The translations under genes and the position numbers were made by a program. Under the pieces are notes generated by a model that had not been told where the DNA came from, did no database searches, and saw only the letters and a list, made by a program, of their open reading frames with translations. A stretch of DNA of 64,000 nt from Oscillospiraceae bacterium (GTDB taxonomy: Bacteria; Bacillota; Clostridia; Oscillospirales; Ruminococcaceae), in the NCBI GenBank assembly GCA_021199335.1, contig JAJQIG010000046.1, positions 1-64,000 on the forward strand. Reading direction: 5' to 3'. Below, piece by piece: positions 31,362 to 41,643 of the stretch; position 1 is the stretch's first letter; each line of letters begins with the position of its first letter.

Positions 31362-31481
31362 TTTCTGAGCATCCTTTCCTGTTACAAATTGATTCCGCAT
31401 AAGCTCTGTGGGGTATTGCCTAAAAAGTATCTCCTTTATTATACACTTTTATCATAAATTTTGCAAATATTATTGTAACGA

Positions 31482-31511
31482 TTGACTTTTTATATAGTAT
31501 TGTGCTATAAT
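31482..31511 (+). promoter_or_regulatory. Promoter upstream of dynamin operon
   Basis: TTGACT-N18-TATAAT. Confidence 0.55.
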
Positions 31512-31598
31512 TTAATGTATGTATTGGATATTTTTACGGATTTTAATTTCTTGTTTTTTATTTTGAATATATTTTTAAAATTTTGAGGGAGGAATACC

Positions 31599-33650
31599 AT
31601 GGAAGAACAGGTACTTAACTACGGCAGCTATGCCGCATTTAAGCGAACAGTCAGCGAGCTTACCGACTGCCTTTATCAGCTTAAAGAGTACAGCGAGGAG
31701 CTTGAACTTACCAATACCGCATTGTCAATAGGTGATACCATTGAAAAAATTGCCAAGGAGCATTTCGAGGTTGCTATTGTCGGAGAATTTAAGCGAGGAA
31801 AAAGTACGCTTATTAATGCGCTCCTCGGGGAGGAGGTTCTCCCTGCCGATGTCCTTCCCGCAACCGCTACTCTTAATAGGGTTACATACAGCGATACGCC
31901 ATATGTCGAGGTTGAATATAAGGACGGTTCTTCGGAAAATGTCGATATAGATAAGCTCGCCGATTATGTTACAAAGCTTTCATATGAATCGGAAAAGCGT
32001 GCGGAAAGCGTAAAGCAGGCTACGGTACATTATGCAACGGATTTCTGCAAAAATAATGTCGATATTATCGATACCCCGGGCCTTAACGATGATGAACAGA
32101 TGACCAACGTCACACTCTCCATTCTTCCTAAAATTGACGCTGCTGTTTTTGTTATAAGCGCTAACTCCCCCTTTTCACAGTTTGAGAAGGAATTCCTTGA
32201 GAAAAAAATGCTGACAAGTGATATGGGGCGGATTATTTTTGCGGTAAACTGCTTCGGCACATTCTCAAAGGAGGATGAGGACAGAATAGTTGAAACCGTT
32301 GAAAAGCGTATCGTAAGCTATGTTATGGATAAGGCAAAAACGGTTATGGGCGAGAATTCCAAGGAATTTGCCGTTTATAAGCGTAAAATCGGTACGCCCA
32401 AGGTTATCGGCGTTTATGCTAAAAAGGCTCTTATGGCTAAGGAGAGCCACGATGAGCAGATGCTTGCCGAGAGTAACTTCCCAACCTTTGAGAATGCCCT
32501 TGAAAGTATGCTTACAAAGGATAGGGGTTCAATCACTCTTCAAATTCTGGCAAATAAAATAATAAGCTCCGGTTCGGAAATCATTAATTCAATTGTAATC
32601 CGTGAAAATTCCCTTATGATGGAAACGGATGAGTTTATGGATAAATACAATGCCGCTATTGAGGAAATCGATGCTATCCGTACAAAAAAGCGTGCCGAGT
32701 TCGTTCGCATAAATGAAGCCGCAAATAAAGTTTTTGAGAATTTGCAGCCTATCCTTGACGGATATTGGACGCAGATTGAAGAAACCGCTATGCAGGTTAT
32801 TGACGATTACCCTATGTCCGCCGACGACCTTAAGCGGGATAAAATTAAGATTGTCTATTCAAAGCTTACCGAGAAGATTAAGGAAAATATCGAAAATAAG
32901 GCTCAGATTATATGCGAACAGATACAAAACGAAATCAATGTTGCCCTCAGCGATGAGGCGGAGCGCTTGCAGTCGTTCGAGGATGAGTTCTTCGCATCCG
33001 TTGCAAGAATTCAGGAGATGTTTTCCGTTTCCCAGCGCCATGCGAGAAACGGCGGCGTTGTCGATTCCATCATCGGGGTTGCAATAGGCAGCATCGGAAC
33101 GGGCGGGTTGTTCGTTGGCTTCAGGGAAGCCGGAATAAAGGGCGCTCTCCTCGGCGGAACAGCAGGCTTCGCAGGCTTTTGCGCAACATTCTACGCCGCG
33201 TTTTATCTTGCCGGATTCCTCGGAATTGCGGCAGCGGGTCCCGTTACGCTATGCATAATGGCGGTCGCAGGACTTGCGGGAACATTTAACGGAAAACTCT
33301 TTGTCGATAAGCTCCTTGTTCAGGAACGTATAGATAAATATAAGAACAGCTTCAAAAACTCCGTCCAAAAGCAGTTTCATGAAATGAAAATTTCCAGCGA
33401 CTTTTCCGAAACCGTGCGCCAGCAGGTGTTCGCATCATTTGAGGGACTTAAAAGAAAAATCGAGGATGAAACGGAAATTATCCTTAAGGATACACAGAAA
33501 ACTCTCGATAATCTTAATGAGCTTAAAACCGAACGCAAAACAATGTCCGATAATGAAAAGATTAAGCTCCAGAATATTGCGGAGTATACGGGTGCGCTTC
33601 TTGCCGAAACCTATAATCTGCATAAGGCGCTTACGGACGATTCGGAATAA
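31599..33650 (+). CDS. Dynamin-like GTPase A with hydrophobic C-terminal membrane segment
   Basis: P-loop GEFKRGKSTLINALLG, DTPGLNDDEQMTN, long Gly/Ala hydrophobic stretch GGVVDSIIGVAIGSIG...MAVAGLAGTFNGKLF, coiled flanks. Confidence 0.9.
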   Translation: MEEQVLNYGSYAAFKRTVSELTDCLYQLKEYSEELELTNTALSIGDTIEKIAKEHFEVAIVGEFKRGKSTLINALLGEEVLPADVLPATATLNRVTYSDTPYVEVEYKDGSSENVDIDKLADYVTKLSYESEKRAESVKQATVHYATDFCKNNVDIIDTPGLNDDEQMTNVTLSILPKIDAAVFVISANSPFSQFEKEFLEKKMLTSDMGRIIFAVNCFGTFSKEDEDRIVETVEKRIVSYVMDKAKTVMGENSKEFAVYKRKIGTPKVIGVYAKKALMAKESHDEQMLAESNFPTFENALESMLTKDRGSITLQILANKIISSGSEIINSIVIRENSLMMETDEFMDKYNAAIEEIDAIRTKKRAEFVRINEAANKVFENLQPILDGYWTQIEETAMQVIDDYPMSADDLKRDKIKIVYSKLTEKIKENIENKAQIICEQIQNEINVALSDEAERLQSFEDEFFASVARIQEMFSVSQRHARNGGVVDSIIGVAIGSIGTGGLFVGFREAGIKGALLGGTAGFAGFCATFYAAFYLAGFLGIAAAGPVTLCIMAVAGLAGTFNGKLFVDKLLVQERIDKYKNSFKNSVQKQFHEMKISSDFSETVRQQVFASFEGLKRKIEDETEIILKDTQKTLDNLNELKTERKTMSDNEKIKLQNIAEYTGALLAETYNLHKALTDDSE

Positions 33651-33677
33651 TTGCTTAATAAGAGGGAGGTTTTAGTA

Positions 33678-34670
33678 ATGGACAATGTTCTCGATTCTCT
33701 TGCAGGGCAGAACCCACTGCTTGAAATAGATACAAGCTTCAGCAATTATCTTGCTGTGAGAACAAGAACTTCCAAGGATCATATGGTCGGCGGAAGGATG
33801 GACTATGCATTTGATGCGGATTTCTCGATTCGCCAAAAATTTATTACATATTCAGGTTGGAACAGGATATATAAAAATCTTGTTTCCTCGGAAATTCCCA
33901 ATAAGTTTAAAAGGGTTTTCCAAACCGCCAGTAAGGCATCTCAGGAGGTTTATCCCGAGGCCCTCGCTATAGTCAAAACCTGTGCGGAAAGACTTATGAT
34001 TGATCCGCCCGATGTCTATGTAAGAAGTGCGCCGAATAAGCTGGAGATATATGCTATTTCCGCCGAAAATACAGCTCCCGTTATCGTCCTGACATCAGGG
34101 CTTTGCGATGCCTGCACAAAGGAGGAGCTGCAGTTCCTTATCGGCTGTGAGTGCGGCCATATTCAGAATAACCACTGCATTTACTATATGGCTGCCCCGA
34201 GCTTTGGAATTACTATGGACAGCGATGTTGTTAACCCTATTATGGATGGAGGAAAACAGCTTTCCTCAACCATGATGGATTGGCTTGCGCTCTCCAATGT
34301 TACCGCTGACAGGGCGGGGATAATCTGCCTTGATAAACCAAAGGACTACGCCGCCGTTTTTGCGGGCATAAGAAACAAAGGAATAAACGATATTTACAGC
34401 AGAACAGGCTGCGTATATGACAATGAACGCATTATGAAAATGTATGAAACAATCCATGTCACCCCCGCAAGGAGTATTTTCCTTGACAGCACATGGAACA
34501 GCCTTGAACGCCGTGCCTTTGCGGGAATGGAATTTCTTAACTGTGAAGTACTTTATAACTGGCGTAACGATATAGAAAAGGTTGACATCCACACTGTAAA
34601 TAAGCAGGCTCTTGAGGTAAGATGTGAAATTATCCTCGGTTCCGATTCTTCGGGAAAGGCAGGTGTTTGA
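33678..34670 (+). CDS. M48-metallopeptidase-like protein with substituted metal-ligand positions
   Basis: EELQFLIGCECGHIQNNH aligns by eye with M48 HExxH helix; SNVTADRAG with the ExxxD (E-L-x-AD-RAG) helix. Confidence 0.65.
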   Translation: MDNVLDSLAGQNPLLEIDTSFSNYLAVRTRTSKDHMVGGRMDYAFDADFSIRQKFITYSGWNRIYKNLVSSEIPNKFKRVFQTASKASQEVYPEALAIVKTCAERLMIDPPDVYVRSAPNKLEIYAISAENTAPVIVLTSGLCDACTKEELQFLIGCECGHIQNNHCIYYMAAPSFGITMDSDVVNPIMDGGKQLSSTMMDWLALSNVTADRAGIICLDKPKDYAAVFAGIRNKGINDIYSRTGCVYDNERIMKMYETIHVTPARSIFLDSTWNSLERRAFAGMEFLNCEVLYNWRNDIEKVDIHTVNKQALEVRCEIILGSDSSGKAGV

Positions 34671-34671
34671 T

Positions 34672-36435
34672 ATGGCTGAAAATATAGGGAACAGCACTTT
34701 AACCTATGCTGCCGCAGAGCCCGATATCGAAGCGGTTCAGAACAGTATGAGGGAAATTATTTCAAATAAGGCTGTATGCCAGATTCTCGGTGACGAATTT
34801 ACCGAGCACCTTAAGGAATGGGATAAGGCAATTACAAAGCGCCGTACAGAGCCGTTCTCGCTTGTTGTCCTCGGCGATTTCAAACGAGGAAAGAGCACAA
34901 TAATAAATGCCATCCTCGGTAAATCCATTGCGCCCGTAAATGTTGCCCCCGAAACCTTCACGATAAATTCGATAAGCTATGGCGAAACTCCCCTTGCGGA
35001 GGCTGTCCTCAAAAATGGTCAACGAATTACCCTTACTGCGGACGACCTTGTCCGTGAACGCCTTGAAAAGCTGATGAGGGCTTTTCCTGACAGCCTTGAT
35101 TATATCGATATAAGGGATAATGCGGAAATTCTTAAGGAAATCCGTATTGTCGATACGCCGGGCCTTAGCGACCTTGACTGCCTTGATAAACAGGTTCAGG
35201 ACTACCTTGTCAATGCAGATGCCATTATTTATATAGCCTCCGCCCTCTCACCGTTTTCCGAATCGGAGCAGGTCTTTTTGGCCAGCCATATCCGTCCGAT
35301 GAGCTTCAGTAAGCTGTTTGTGCTTGTCAATATGATTGATGCCATGAACACTATGGAGGATATTGAAAAAATTATAAGCCGTGTTAGCGAGCGTTGCGAA
35401 ATGATTATGCCCAACGCATTTGTCTACGGCGTAAGCGGCATTGACGAATACCGCCGCAAAATCGGACTCAACCGCCCCGATATAAAGGGTTTCCAGGAGT
35501 TCTATGAGAATGAATTTCTGAAATTTGAGATGGCATTGAAGCGTGAAATTATCCTCCAAAAGGACTACATCCGCACGCAGCGTGTTATTACAATGCTTAA
35601 CCTTATGCTTAATGATACCGCCGCAAGAATACATATGATTTACGATATGATTGCGATGGATAAGAAAAAGCTTGACGATCTTTCTATTCAGATTAATAGT
35701 GAGTGTGAGTCCCTTGCGAGCGCAATTGAAAACCGAAGACCGAAAATCCTGCTCAGCGTCACCGAGATGCAGCAGCAGGCGGAGCAGTGGATGTATGGCT
35801 TTTTCTCAAAGCTCCGGGAGGATATTTATGAAGCAAGAAACAGCGGAAATCCCGAGGATATCGAAAAGCATTTCTATTCCTACCTTGTTGATAAGGTTGG
35901 AGAGGCCTATAAAAAATGTATAGAAATTCACGAAAAGGCTCTGGGCGAGGTTATTGTCGAAATGGGCAGCGATCTTTCTAAAAAGCTTGGTATTTCGGCG
36001 ATTGCCGATGGCGCAGCCGCTGCGGCGGGAAAGGATTCCAATTATTTCGGCAGTCTTATGCTTGTAAGCCAGTCGGTTATAGATGCCGCAGGGGCAGGGG
36101 AGAACGGCAGTTTTCCATCCGAAACCATGTCGTCGTTCAAGAATATTCTTAAACGTAAGCGTACAACGAACATTATCGATACAGCTCTTGAAAATTACGA
36201 TGATGTACGAAATAATGCGGTTAAGGACCTCAAAGCGGCATATAAAAAGATGGCGGAAAATGCCCTTAAACAGCTTGACAGTATCTATCAGATGCAGGTT
36301 GAAGCAAGCAGGGATGCCCTTGCTCAGGCTAAGGAAATGACGGAGAATACTAATAACGACGCTATGAAATTGCATTTGGGCAAAGCAGTACAGATTCTTG
36401 ATAAAGCGGCGGATATTCTCAGAAAATACAGCTGA
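34672..36435 (+). CDS. Dynamin-like GTPase B without obvious TM segment
   Basis: GDFKRGKSTIINAILG, DTPGLSDLDCLDKQVQDYL, LFVLVNMID; no long hydrophobic stretch. Confidence 0.9.
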   Translation: MAENIGNSTLTYAAAEPDIEAVQNSMREIISNKAVCQILGDEFTEHLKEWDKAITKRRTEPFSLVVLGDFKRGKSTIINAILGKSIAPVNVAPETFTINSISYGETPLAEAVLKNGQRITLTADDLVRERLEKLMRAFPDSLDYIDIRDNAEILKEIRIVDTPGLSDLDCLDKQVQDYLVNADAIIYIASALSPFSESEQVFLASHIRPMSFSKLFVLVNMIDAMNTMEDIEKIISRVSERCEMIMPNAFVYGVSGIDEYRRKIGLNRPDIKGFQEFYENEFLKFEMALKREIILQKDYIRTQRVITMLNLMLNDTAARIHMIYDMIAMDKKKLDDLSIQINSECESLASAIENRRPKILLSVTEMQQQAEQWMYGFFSKLREDIYEARNSGNPEDIEKHFYSYLVDKVGEAYKKCIEIHEKALGEVIVEMGSDLSKKLGISAIADGAAAAAGKDSNYFGSLMLVSQSVIDAAGAGENGSFPSETMSSFKNILKRKRTTNIIDTALENYDDVRNNAVKDLKAAYKKMAENALKQLDSIYQMQVEASRDALAQAKEMTENTNNDAMKLHLGKAVQILDKAADILRKYS

Positions 36436-36447
36436 TGTATAAAAAAT

Positions 36448-36488
36448 CGGCAGGAATGTAACAAGCTTGTCATTCCTGCCGCATTTTT
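36448..36488. terminator. Terminator at end of dynamin operon (bidirectional)
   Basis: CGGCAGGAATG...CATTCCTGCCG with A tract 5' and T tract 3'. Confidence 0.85.
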
Positions 36489-36869
36489 TTAACCGCCGAG
36501 CCTGTCATACTCCTTGCTAAGCTCAGAAATCAGCTTTTTTAAACTCCAGCTTTGGTTTGAGGCGGTTACAACCGCTTTGAAGGGGATAGAAATTCCCGAT
36601 TTTCTGAGTGATGAAAGAACGAAGTCTATCTGCTTGCTTGAAAGCTCCGCAAAAATCAAACAGCCGCTGTCAGCGGATTCGCTTGAACCGTTTGAGGAAA
36701 ATCCGCCGAAGCCTGCAAGATATCCAACCGCTTCACCCGCTCGGTTTTCCTCTGTTCTGACAAGCCTTATCCCTAAGGAGTCGGCAATTCTGCGAATACT
36801 ATCTATATTTTCGTCCTGTTTGTAAGCTATAATTGTGCCTGCAGAGCTTTTTATAACGTGTGATTTCAT
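36489..36869 (-). CDS. DUF3783-like protein
   Basis: IIAYKQDENIDSIRRIADSLGIRLVRTEENRAGEAVGYLAG; family assignment by eye. Confidence 0.5.
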   Translation of the reverse strand: MKSHVIKSSAGTIIAYKQDENIDSIRRIADSLGIRLVRTEENRAGEAVGYLAGFGGFSSNGSSESADSGCLIFAELSSKQIDFVLSSLRKSGISIPFKAVVTASNQSWSLKKLISELSKEYDRLGG

Positions 36870-37062
36870 TTAATAATCATCCCTTTTCAGTAGGTTGTTT
36901 ATCCAACTATTCTGTTACAGTATAGCATAAATACACCGGTTCGTCAAATGTCACTGATTTGTTACCAATTGTAATTGTATTGTTTTGGAATATTCATTGA
37001 CTTTAACAAATATAAGTGCTAAAATATAGGTAATATTAATGGAGAGTATGGAGGGATTAGTT

Positions 37063-38829
37063 ATGACAAAGTGCTTCTTTAAATCATTCCTGAGCAGCCT
37101 TATCGCATTGCTTATGATAGTATCGCTCGCGGCAATTCCGTCCTCGGCGGCAACTGCTACAATCAGCAAAACATCCTTTAACCTCACAAAGGGTTATGCA
37201 ACAACTCTTTCGGTTGAGGGTGCCTCGGGTACGGTTACATGGTCCACGGGGGATAAAACTATCGCTACCGTCAACAGCAGCGGCAGGGTTATCGGTAAGG
37301 GGCTTGGAACAACTTATATTTATGCAAAAGTGAATGGGGAAACACTCAAGAGCAAGGTCACTGTCGTTGCGGGAAAAATTGCCGTTGGAAAAACAACTGT
37401 GAGTCTTGACAGCGGCGATACAACAACCGTCAAAATTAAGGCAATCGGTACGCATACTCTTTCGGTTTCGTCCTCCGATAAGTCGGTTGTAAAGGCTTCA
37501 TGGAACGGGGCTAAATTTGACGGAGATTATGTTAATCTTACCCTCCAAGCAGTTGGTGAGGGAACGGCAAAGGTTAAGGTGTATGCTAAAAATTACTCCT
37601 CGACAGTCTATAAATATATTACAGTAACAGTGGACGGCGCAGATCTTAGCGATGACGGCAGTACCACAAGCCAGCTTGTTTCCTCTGTAAGCTCGGTGTC
37701 GGTCAATGCGGGGGAAAGCTCAACCTTCAGCGTTTATTCCCTTAGCTCAAGCACATCAAGCCTTAAGGCTTCATCCGCAAATTCATCGATTGCAACGGCA
37801 AGCATAAGCGGTACAAAGGTTACAGTAACGGGAGTCGCTGCGGGAACAACATCGGTTAAGGTGTATGTTTCGGGCAATACAAGTACATACATAACCGTTC
37901 CCGTGACTGTCAGTGCAAGCTCATCATATTATGTTATTTCTTCCACAAGACCGACAAAAATGGTTAGCACCGACCAGATTGTAACTATCAAAATTACACA
38001 GTATACCGAAAGATATATGCTTGTTCCGTATGGGTATGACGAGGCGTACGTGAATACCGTAATTGCACAATATGTCGGAACATACAGCTACTATACAATA
38101 TATGATTCTCAGCCGACAAAGCTGCTTTCATCCGATACTATCCTTACAAAGACGGTAACGCTGAACGGACAGAGCGTAATAAGGTATGTCCTTGTCCCCA
38201 CGGGCTATGATACAGCAAAGGCAGCAACTGTTTTCGCTAAGTATTCATCAACGTATGAGTATTATGTGGTTTACACAAGCTATCCTACATTATTGGCATA
38301 TTCCGATGTAGTAAAGTCGTGGACGATTGAAACTGTTGACGAATCAACGGGAACTACTTCCACATCATCAAGATATATGCTTGTTCCATACAGCTACGAT
38401 TCAACCAAGGTTGATCTGCTGATTGAGAATGATAAGTCTGCAAATCAGGTTACAAGCATCTACAAGGTTTTGACAACAATGCCAACGAATTATAATGCAT
38501 CTGTTTACGAGCTTATCACATGGACTAATAACGGTTCAAACAGATATATGATTGTTCCTATCTCAAATTGCGATTACGTAAAGAGAAATGATGCGGTTCA
38601 GGCTGATATGGGAGTTTATTGCTATTATGTTGTATATTCTACCAAGCCTACAGTAACAAATTCATCCGTTGAAGCGGTATGGACGGGTTCTATCCTTTCC
38701 GCAGACGGAAATTCCAGCCGCAGGGTATATATCCTTTACAACCCATCTGATACCGACTTTGCTACTAAGATAAGTGCCGCAATTACAGGTTCCGATTATA
38801 TTGGTATAAAGCAGGGTTCTGTGTCATAA
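37063..38829 (+). CDS. Secreted BIG2-type Ig-like protein with C-terminal tandem repeats
   Basis: Signal peptide; BIG2 motifs (VTWSTGDKTIATVNSSGRVIGKGLGTTYIYAKVNG); five repeats with YYVVYxxxPT...RYMLVPxxYD. Confidence 0.8.
   Translation: MTKCFFKSFLSSLIALLMIVSLAAIPSSAATATISKTSFNLTKGYATTLSVEGASGTVTWSTGDKTIATVNSSGRVIGKGLGTTYIYAKVNGETLKSKVTVVAGKIAVGKTTVSLDSGDTTTVKIKAIGTHTLSVSSSDKSVVKASWNGAKFDGDYVNLTLQAVGEGTAKVKVYAKNYSSTVYKYITVTVDGADLSDDGSTTSQLVSSVSSVSVNAGESSTFSVYSLSSSTSSLKASSANSSIATASISGTKVTVTGVAAGTTSVKVYVSGNTSTYITVPVTVSASSSYYVISSTRPTKMVSTDQIVTIKITQYTERYMLVPYGYDEAYVNTVIAQYVGTYSYYTIYDSQPTKLLSSDTILTKTVTLNGQSVIRYVLVPTGYDTAKAATVFAKYSSTYEYYVVYTSYPTLLAYSDVVKSWTIETVDESTGTTSTSSRYMLVPYSYDSTKVDLLIENDKSANQVTSIYKVLTTMPTNYNASVYELITWTNNGSNRYMIVPISNCDYVKRNDAVQADMGVYCYYVVYSTKPTVTNSSVEAVWTGSILSADGNSSRRVYILYNPSDTDFATKISAAITGSDYIGIKQGSVS
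37918..38808 (+). repeat. Five degenerate 55-65 aa protein repeats
   Basis: Recurring YY(V/T)(I/V)Y/S..PT ... R(Y/V)(M/V)(L/I)(V/L)(P/Y) motif in the translation. Confidence 0.7.
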
Positions 38830-38848
38830 CGAATATCGATTGATAAAA

Positions 38849-38877
38849 AAGGGCATCCGTGAAAATCGGATGCCCTT
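38849..38877. terminator. Bidirectional hairpin terminator
   Basis: AAGGGCATCCG-tgaaaat-CGGATGCCCTT; A-tract on 5' side gives T-tract on minus strand. Confidence 0.7.
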
Positions 38878-38930
38878 GCTGTTTATGCGTAAATTGTTTA
38901 TGCCGAATGTAAGCCTAAATGGGAAATATG

Positions 38931-40025
38931 TTAAACATTAAACCTAAAGAGAATAATATCTCCGTCCTGAACAACATATTCCTTGCCCTCAAGACGGACA
39001 AGTCCTTTTTCCTTTGCGCCGCTCATAGAGCCGCATGATACAAGGTCATTGAAGCTGACAACCTCTGCGCGAATAAATCCCTTTTCAAAGTCGGTGTGAA
39101 TTTTTCCTGCCGCCTGGGGAGCTTTAGTTCCGCTTGTGATTGTCCATGCGCGAACCTCGTCCTTGCCCGCCGTAAGGAATGAAATAAGCCCGAGAAGCGC
39201 GTAACCCTCCTTGATAATGCGGTCAAGACCCGAAACCTCAAGCCCAAGCTCGGAAAGGAACATTGCTTTATCCTCATCGTTCATATCGGAAATTTCCGCT
39301 TCAAGCTGTGCGCAGATAGGGAAAACGGAGGCTCTTTCCTCCTTTGCAATCCTGCAGACTTCACAATAATGTTTGGAGGATTCAATGTTGTCCTTGAAAT
39401 CATCCTCAGAGAGGTTGGCTGCAAAAATTACAGGCTTTGCGGAAAGAAGAGGAGTTGTCTTAATGATTTCCGCTTCTTCGTCTGTAAAGTCAAAGGAACG
39501 TGCCGAATGACCCGATTCGAGGTGTTCCTTGAGCTTTTCGAGAAATTCAACCTCGGCAATGTATTTTTTATCACCCTTAACAAGCTTTTTGGTGCGTTCT
39601 ATACGGCGTTCAAGAAGCTCAATATCAGAGAAAATAAGCTCAAGGTCAATGGTTTCAATGTCACGGCGAGGGTTTATGCTGCCATCAACATGTATAACGT
39701 CCGTTCCCTCAAAGCAGCGTACAACGTGAACAATTGCATCTACCTCACGGATGTTTGCAAGGAATTTGTTTCCAAGACCCTCACCCTTTGAAGCACCCTT
39801 TACAAGCCCCGCAATATCAACAAATTCGAGGGTTGCGGGAGTAAATTTGTTGGGTTCATACATTTCTTTGAGTTTAAGAAGCCTTTCATCGGGGACGGAA
39901 ACAATTCCTATATTGGGTTCAATTGTGCAGAATGGATAATTCGCAGATTCTGCGCCTGCATTTGTAAGAGCGTTAAAAAGTGTGCTCTTTCCCACATTGG
40001 GGAGTCCAACCATACCAAGTTTCAT
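38931..40025 (-). CDS. ychF: Redox-regulated ATPase YchF
   Basis: [40 protein letters not shown]. Confidence 0.97.
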   Translation of the reverse strand: MKLGMVGLPNVGKSTLFNALTNAGAESANYPFCTIEPNIGIVSVPDERLLKLKEMYEPNKFTPATLEFVDIAGLVKGASKGEGLGNKFLANIREVDAIVHVVRCFEGTDVIHVDGSINPRRDIETIDLELIFSDIELLERRIERTKKLVKGDKKYIAEVEFLEKLKEHLESGHSARSFDFTDEEAEIIKTTPLLSAKPVIFAANLSEDDFKDNIESSKHYCEVCRIAKEERASVFPICAQLEAEISDMNDEDKAMFLSELGLEVSGLDRIIKEGYALLGLISFLTAGKDEVRAWTITSGTKAPQAAGKIHTDFEKGFIRAEVVSFNDLVSCGSMSGAKEKGLVRLEGKEYVVQDGDIILFRFNV

Positions 40026-40058
40026 ATTTTAAAAATATCCTTTACAAGTAAATTTCTT

Positions 40059-40271
40059 TTAGTCCAAATTAAGGCTGCGAACATATTCGTCTGCGTTAAA
40101 GCTGCCATTATTGTCACGGCTGCTGAACTTTTTTACCTTTTTGCCGCCCTTGAGGGCAGCCTTTGTCACAGCGGAGCCTGCGATTACGCCCAAAACAAAC
40201 GATAAAACCGCAACGACTGTGATCACCACTGTAAAAAACGAGTCATTTTCGTCATTTTCACAATTGCACAT
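40059..40271 (-). CDS. Small single-TM hypothetical protein
   Basis: 70 aa; one TM (FFTVVITVVAVLSFVLGVIAGSAV); SD GGAAGA upstream. Confidence 0.65.
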   Translation of the reverse strand: MCNCENDENDSFFTVVITVVAVLSFVLGVIAGSAVTKAALKGGKKVKKFSSRDNNGSFNADEYVRSLNLD

Positions 40272-40376
40272 ATAACATCTTCCTTTCCGTTTTTGAGTTC
40301 TGCCTTATTGAACGACAGTATTCCCTTATATTATAATAGTATTTTGCAAAAATTGCAATAGTTATTTTACAAAAAA

Positions 40377-40404
40377 AGCGGAAACGCCAAAAAACGTTTC
40401 CGCT
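40377..40404 (-). terminator. Terminator downstream of McrC-like gene
   Basis: AGCGGAAACG-ccaaaaaa-CGTTTCCGCT with T-tract on minus strand. Confidence 0.75.
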
Positions 40405-40414
40405 GTAATTTATT

Positions 40415-41626
40415 TTAAAGAAAAAAGGTTTCGTTGAGAACAGAAACGCTTCCGTCAATGTCTTTAAGGTCAACAAGGTACATATTTTTCTTTATCCCTT
40501 CCAGTTTTCGGTTGAGAACCTCTGTAACAGGGAAAACAACAGCCGTGTTTCCGTCATCAATACCATGATAATTGTTAAAATCATAAAACTTGAATACAAT
40601 ATTTATTGCGGAATCATCAGCCTTGCTTTTTACATAGAAGTTGGAAACAGGTTCCATGTTAAGGTCAAGCGAAGTGTTTGAAAGGGAGTTTGTCATTTTT
40701 TCAGGGGTCATAAAATAATATTTTTCTCTGTTAATTTGTTTGCGCAGACTTGTTGCAATGCAGGCGCAGAAAAGCTTGTCGATGGGGAAAAGCATTGCAT
40801 AGGAAACCTTTCCGCCGCAGAAAAATGTTGTCGTACCCTTGTTGAGGAGAAAAAGTCTGCACCATTGCATTGCGTTGGTGTATTTGCTCATACTTCTGTC
40901 ATCGATTACGGCTTTGAAGTCTTTGTAAACATTGAGGGAAAAGTCGATGCCATCAAAAGCGGGGAGAAGCATTTTTATTTTCTTCAAATTAAGCGTGTTG
41001 GTCGAGAGCTTGCCGAGCATACGCAAAGTGGATTTAATAAGCCTGTTCTCCGCACGGTTGGTGCTGAAAACATCATATTCCACGAAAAACTTTTCTTTGT
41101 GCGCATAGTTTCTCTTAGCGTGCTCCGAGTAAATCGTCTTGCCCTTGACGAACATTTCGTTGCCCTGATAGGGAACATAGGTCTGCTTCAGACCGCCCCT
41201 TACAACATCAAGAACTTCATCGGTAAACATTCTTACGCAGATTTCAAAGATATTAAGCTGTTCCTTTTTAAAATAAAGCTCGTCAACTTTTCTGACAGGA
41301 ATTTCAAGCATAGATTGAAGCATCCGTAGAATAAGGCTCTTTGAAACAAGCGCATTTTCATCACGGTCTAAGCAAATTTGGGGCATAAGCTCAATTTGCG
41401 TGCCGTCTTTAAGCGTTATTATTCCCGCATATCTGGCAGGCCGTATCGCTTTACAGCCATCCGCCATAAAAAATTCATGCATAACGGGGAAACGGTTATT
41501 TTCCGTAAAATCTGCAAGGCGGTCAAAATTAAGCTCATTCAGCGGTATAATATGCGGGTCATCGGAGCTTTGCCCCTTTATAAAGCAATCCGCATCGGTA
41601 ATAACAAAGCGTTTAAGTTTTTTCAT
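40415..41626 (-). CDS. McrC-family protein
   Basis: PYQGNEMFVKGKTIYSEHAKRNYAHKEKFFVEYDVFSTNRAENRLIKSTLRML typical of McrC/LlaJI-like partner proteins. Confidence 0.85.
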   Translation of the reverse strand: MKKLKRFVITDADCFIKGQSSDDPHIIPLNELNFDRLADFTENNRFPVMHEFFMADGCKAIRPARYAGIITLKDGTQIELMPQICLDRDENALVSKSLILRMLQSMLEIPVRKVDELYFKKEQLNIFEICVRMFTDEVLDVVRGGLKQTYVPYQGNEMFVKGKTIYSEHAKRNYAHKEKFFVEYDVFSTNRAENRLIKSTLRMLGKLSTNTLNLKKIKMLLPAFDGIDFSLNVYKDFKAVIDDRSMSKYTNAMQWCRLFLLNKGTTTFFCGGKVSYAMLFPIDKLFCACIATSLRKQINREKYYFMTPEKMTNSLSNTSLDLNMEPVSNFYVKSKADDSAINIVFKFYDFNNYHGIDDGNTAVVFPVTEVLNRKLEGIKKNMYLVDLKDIDGSVSVLNETFFL

Positions 41627-41643
41627 CGCTGATTTCCCTCAAA

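Noticed and set aside
33678-34670. Active M48 protease
   Set aside because: HExxH and ExxxD ligand positions appear substituted, so catalytic activity is not claimed.
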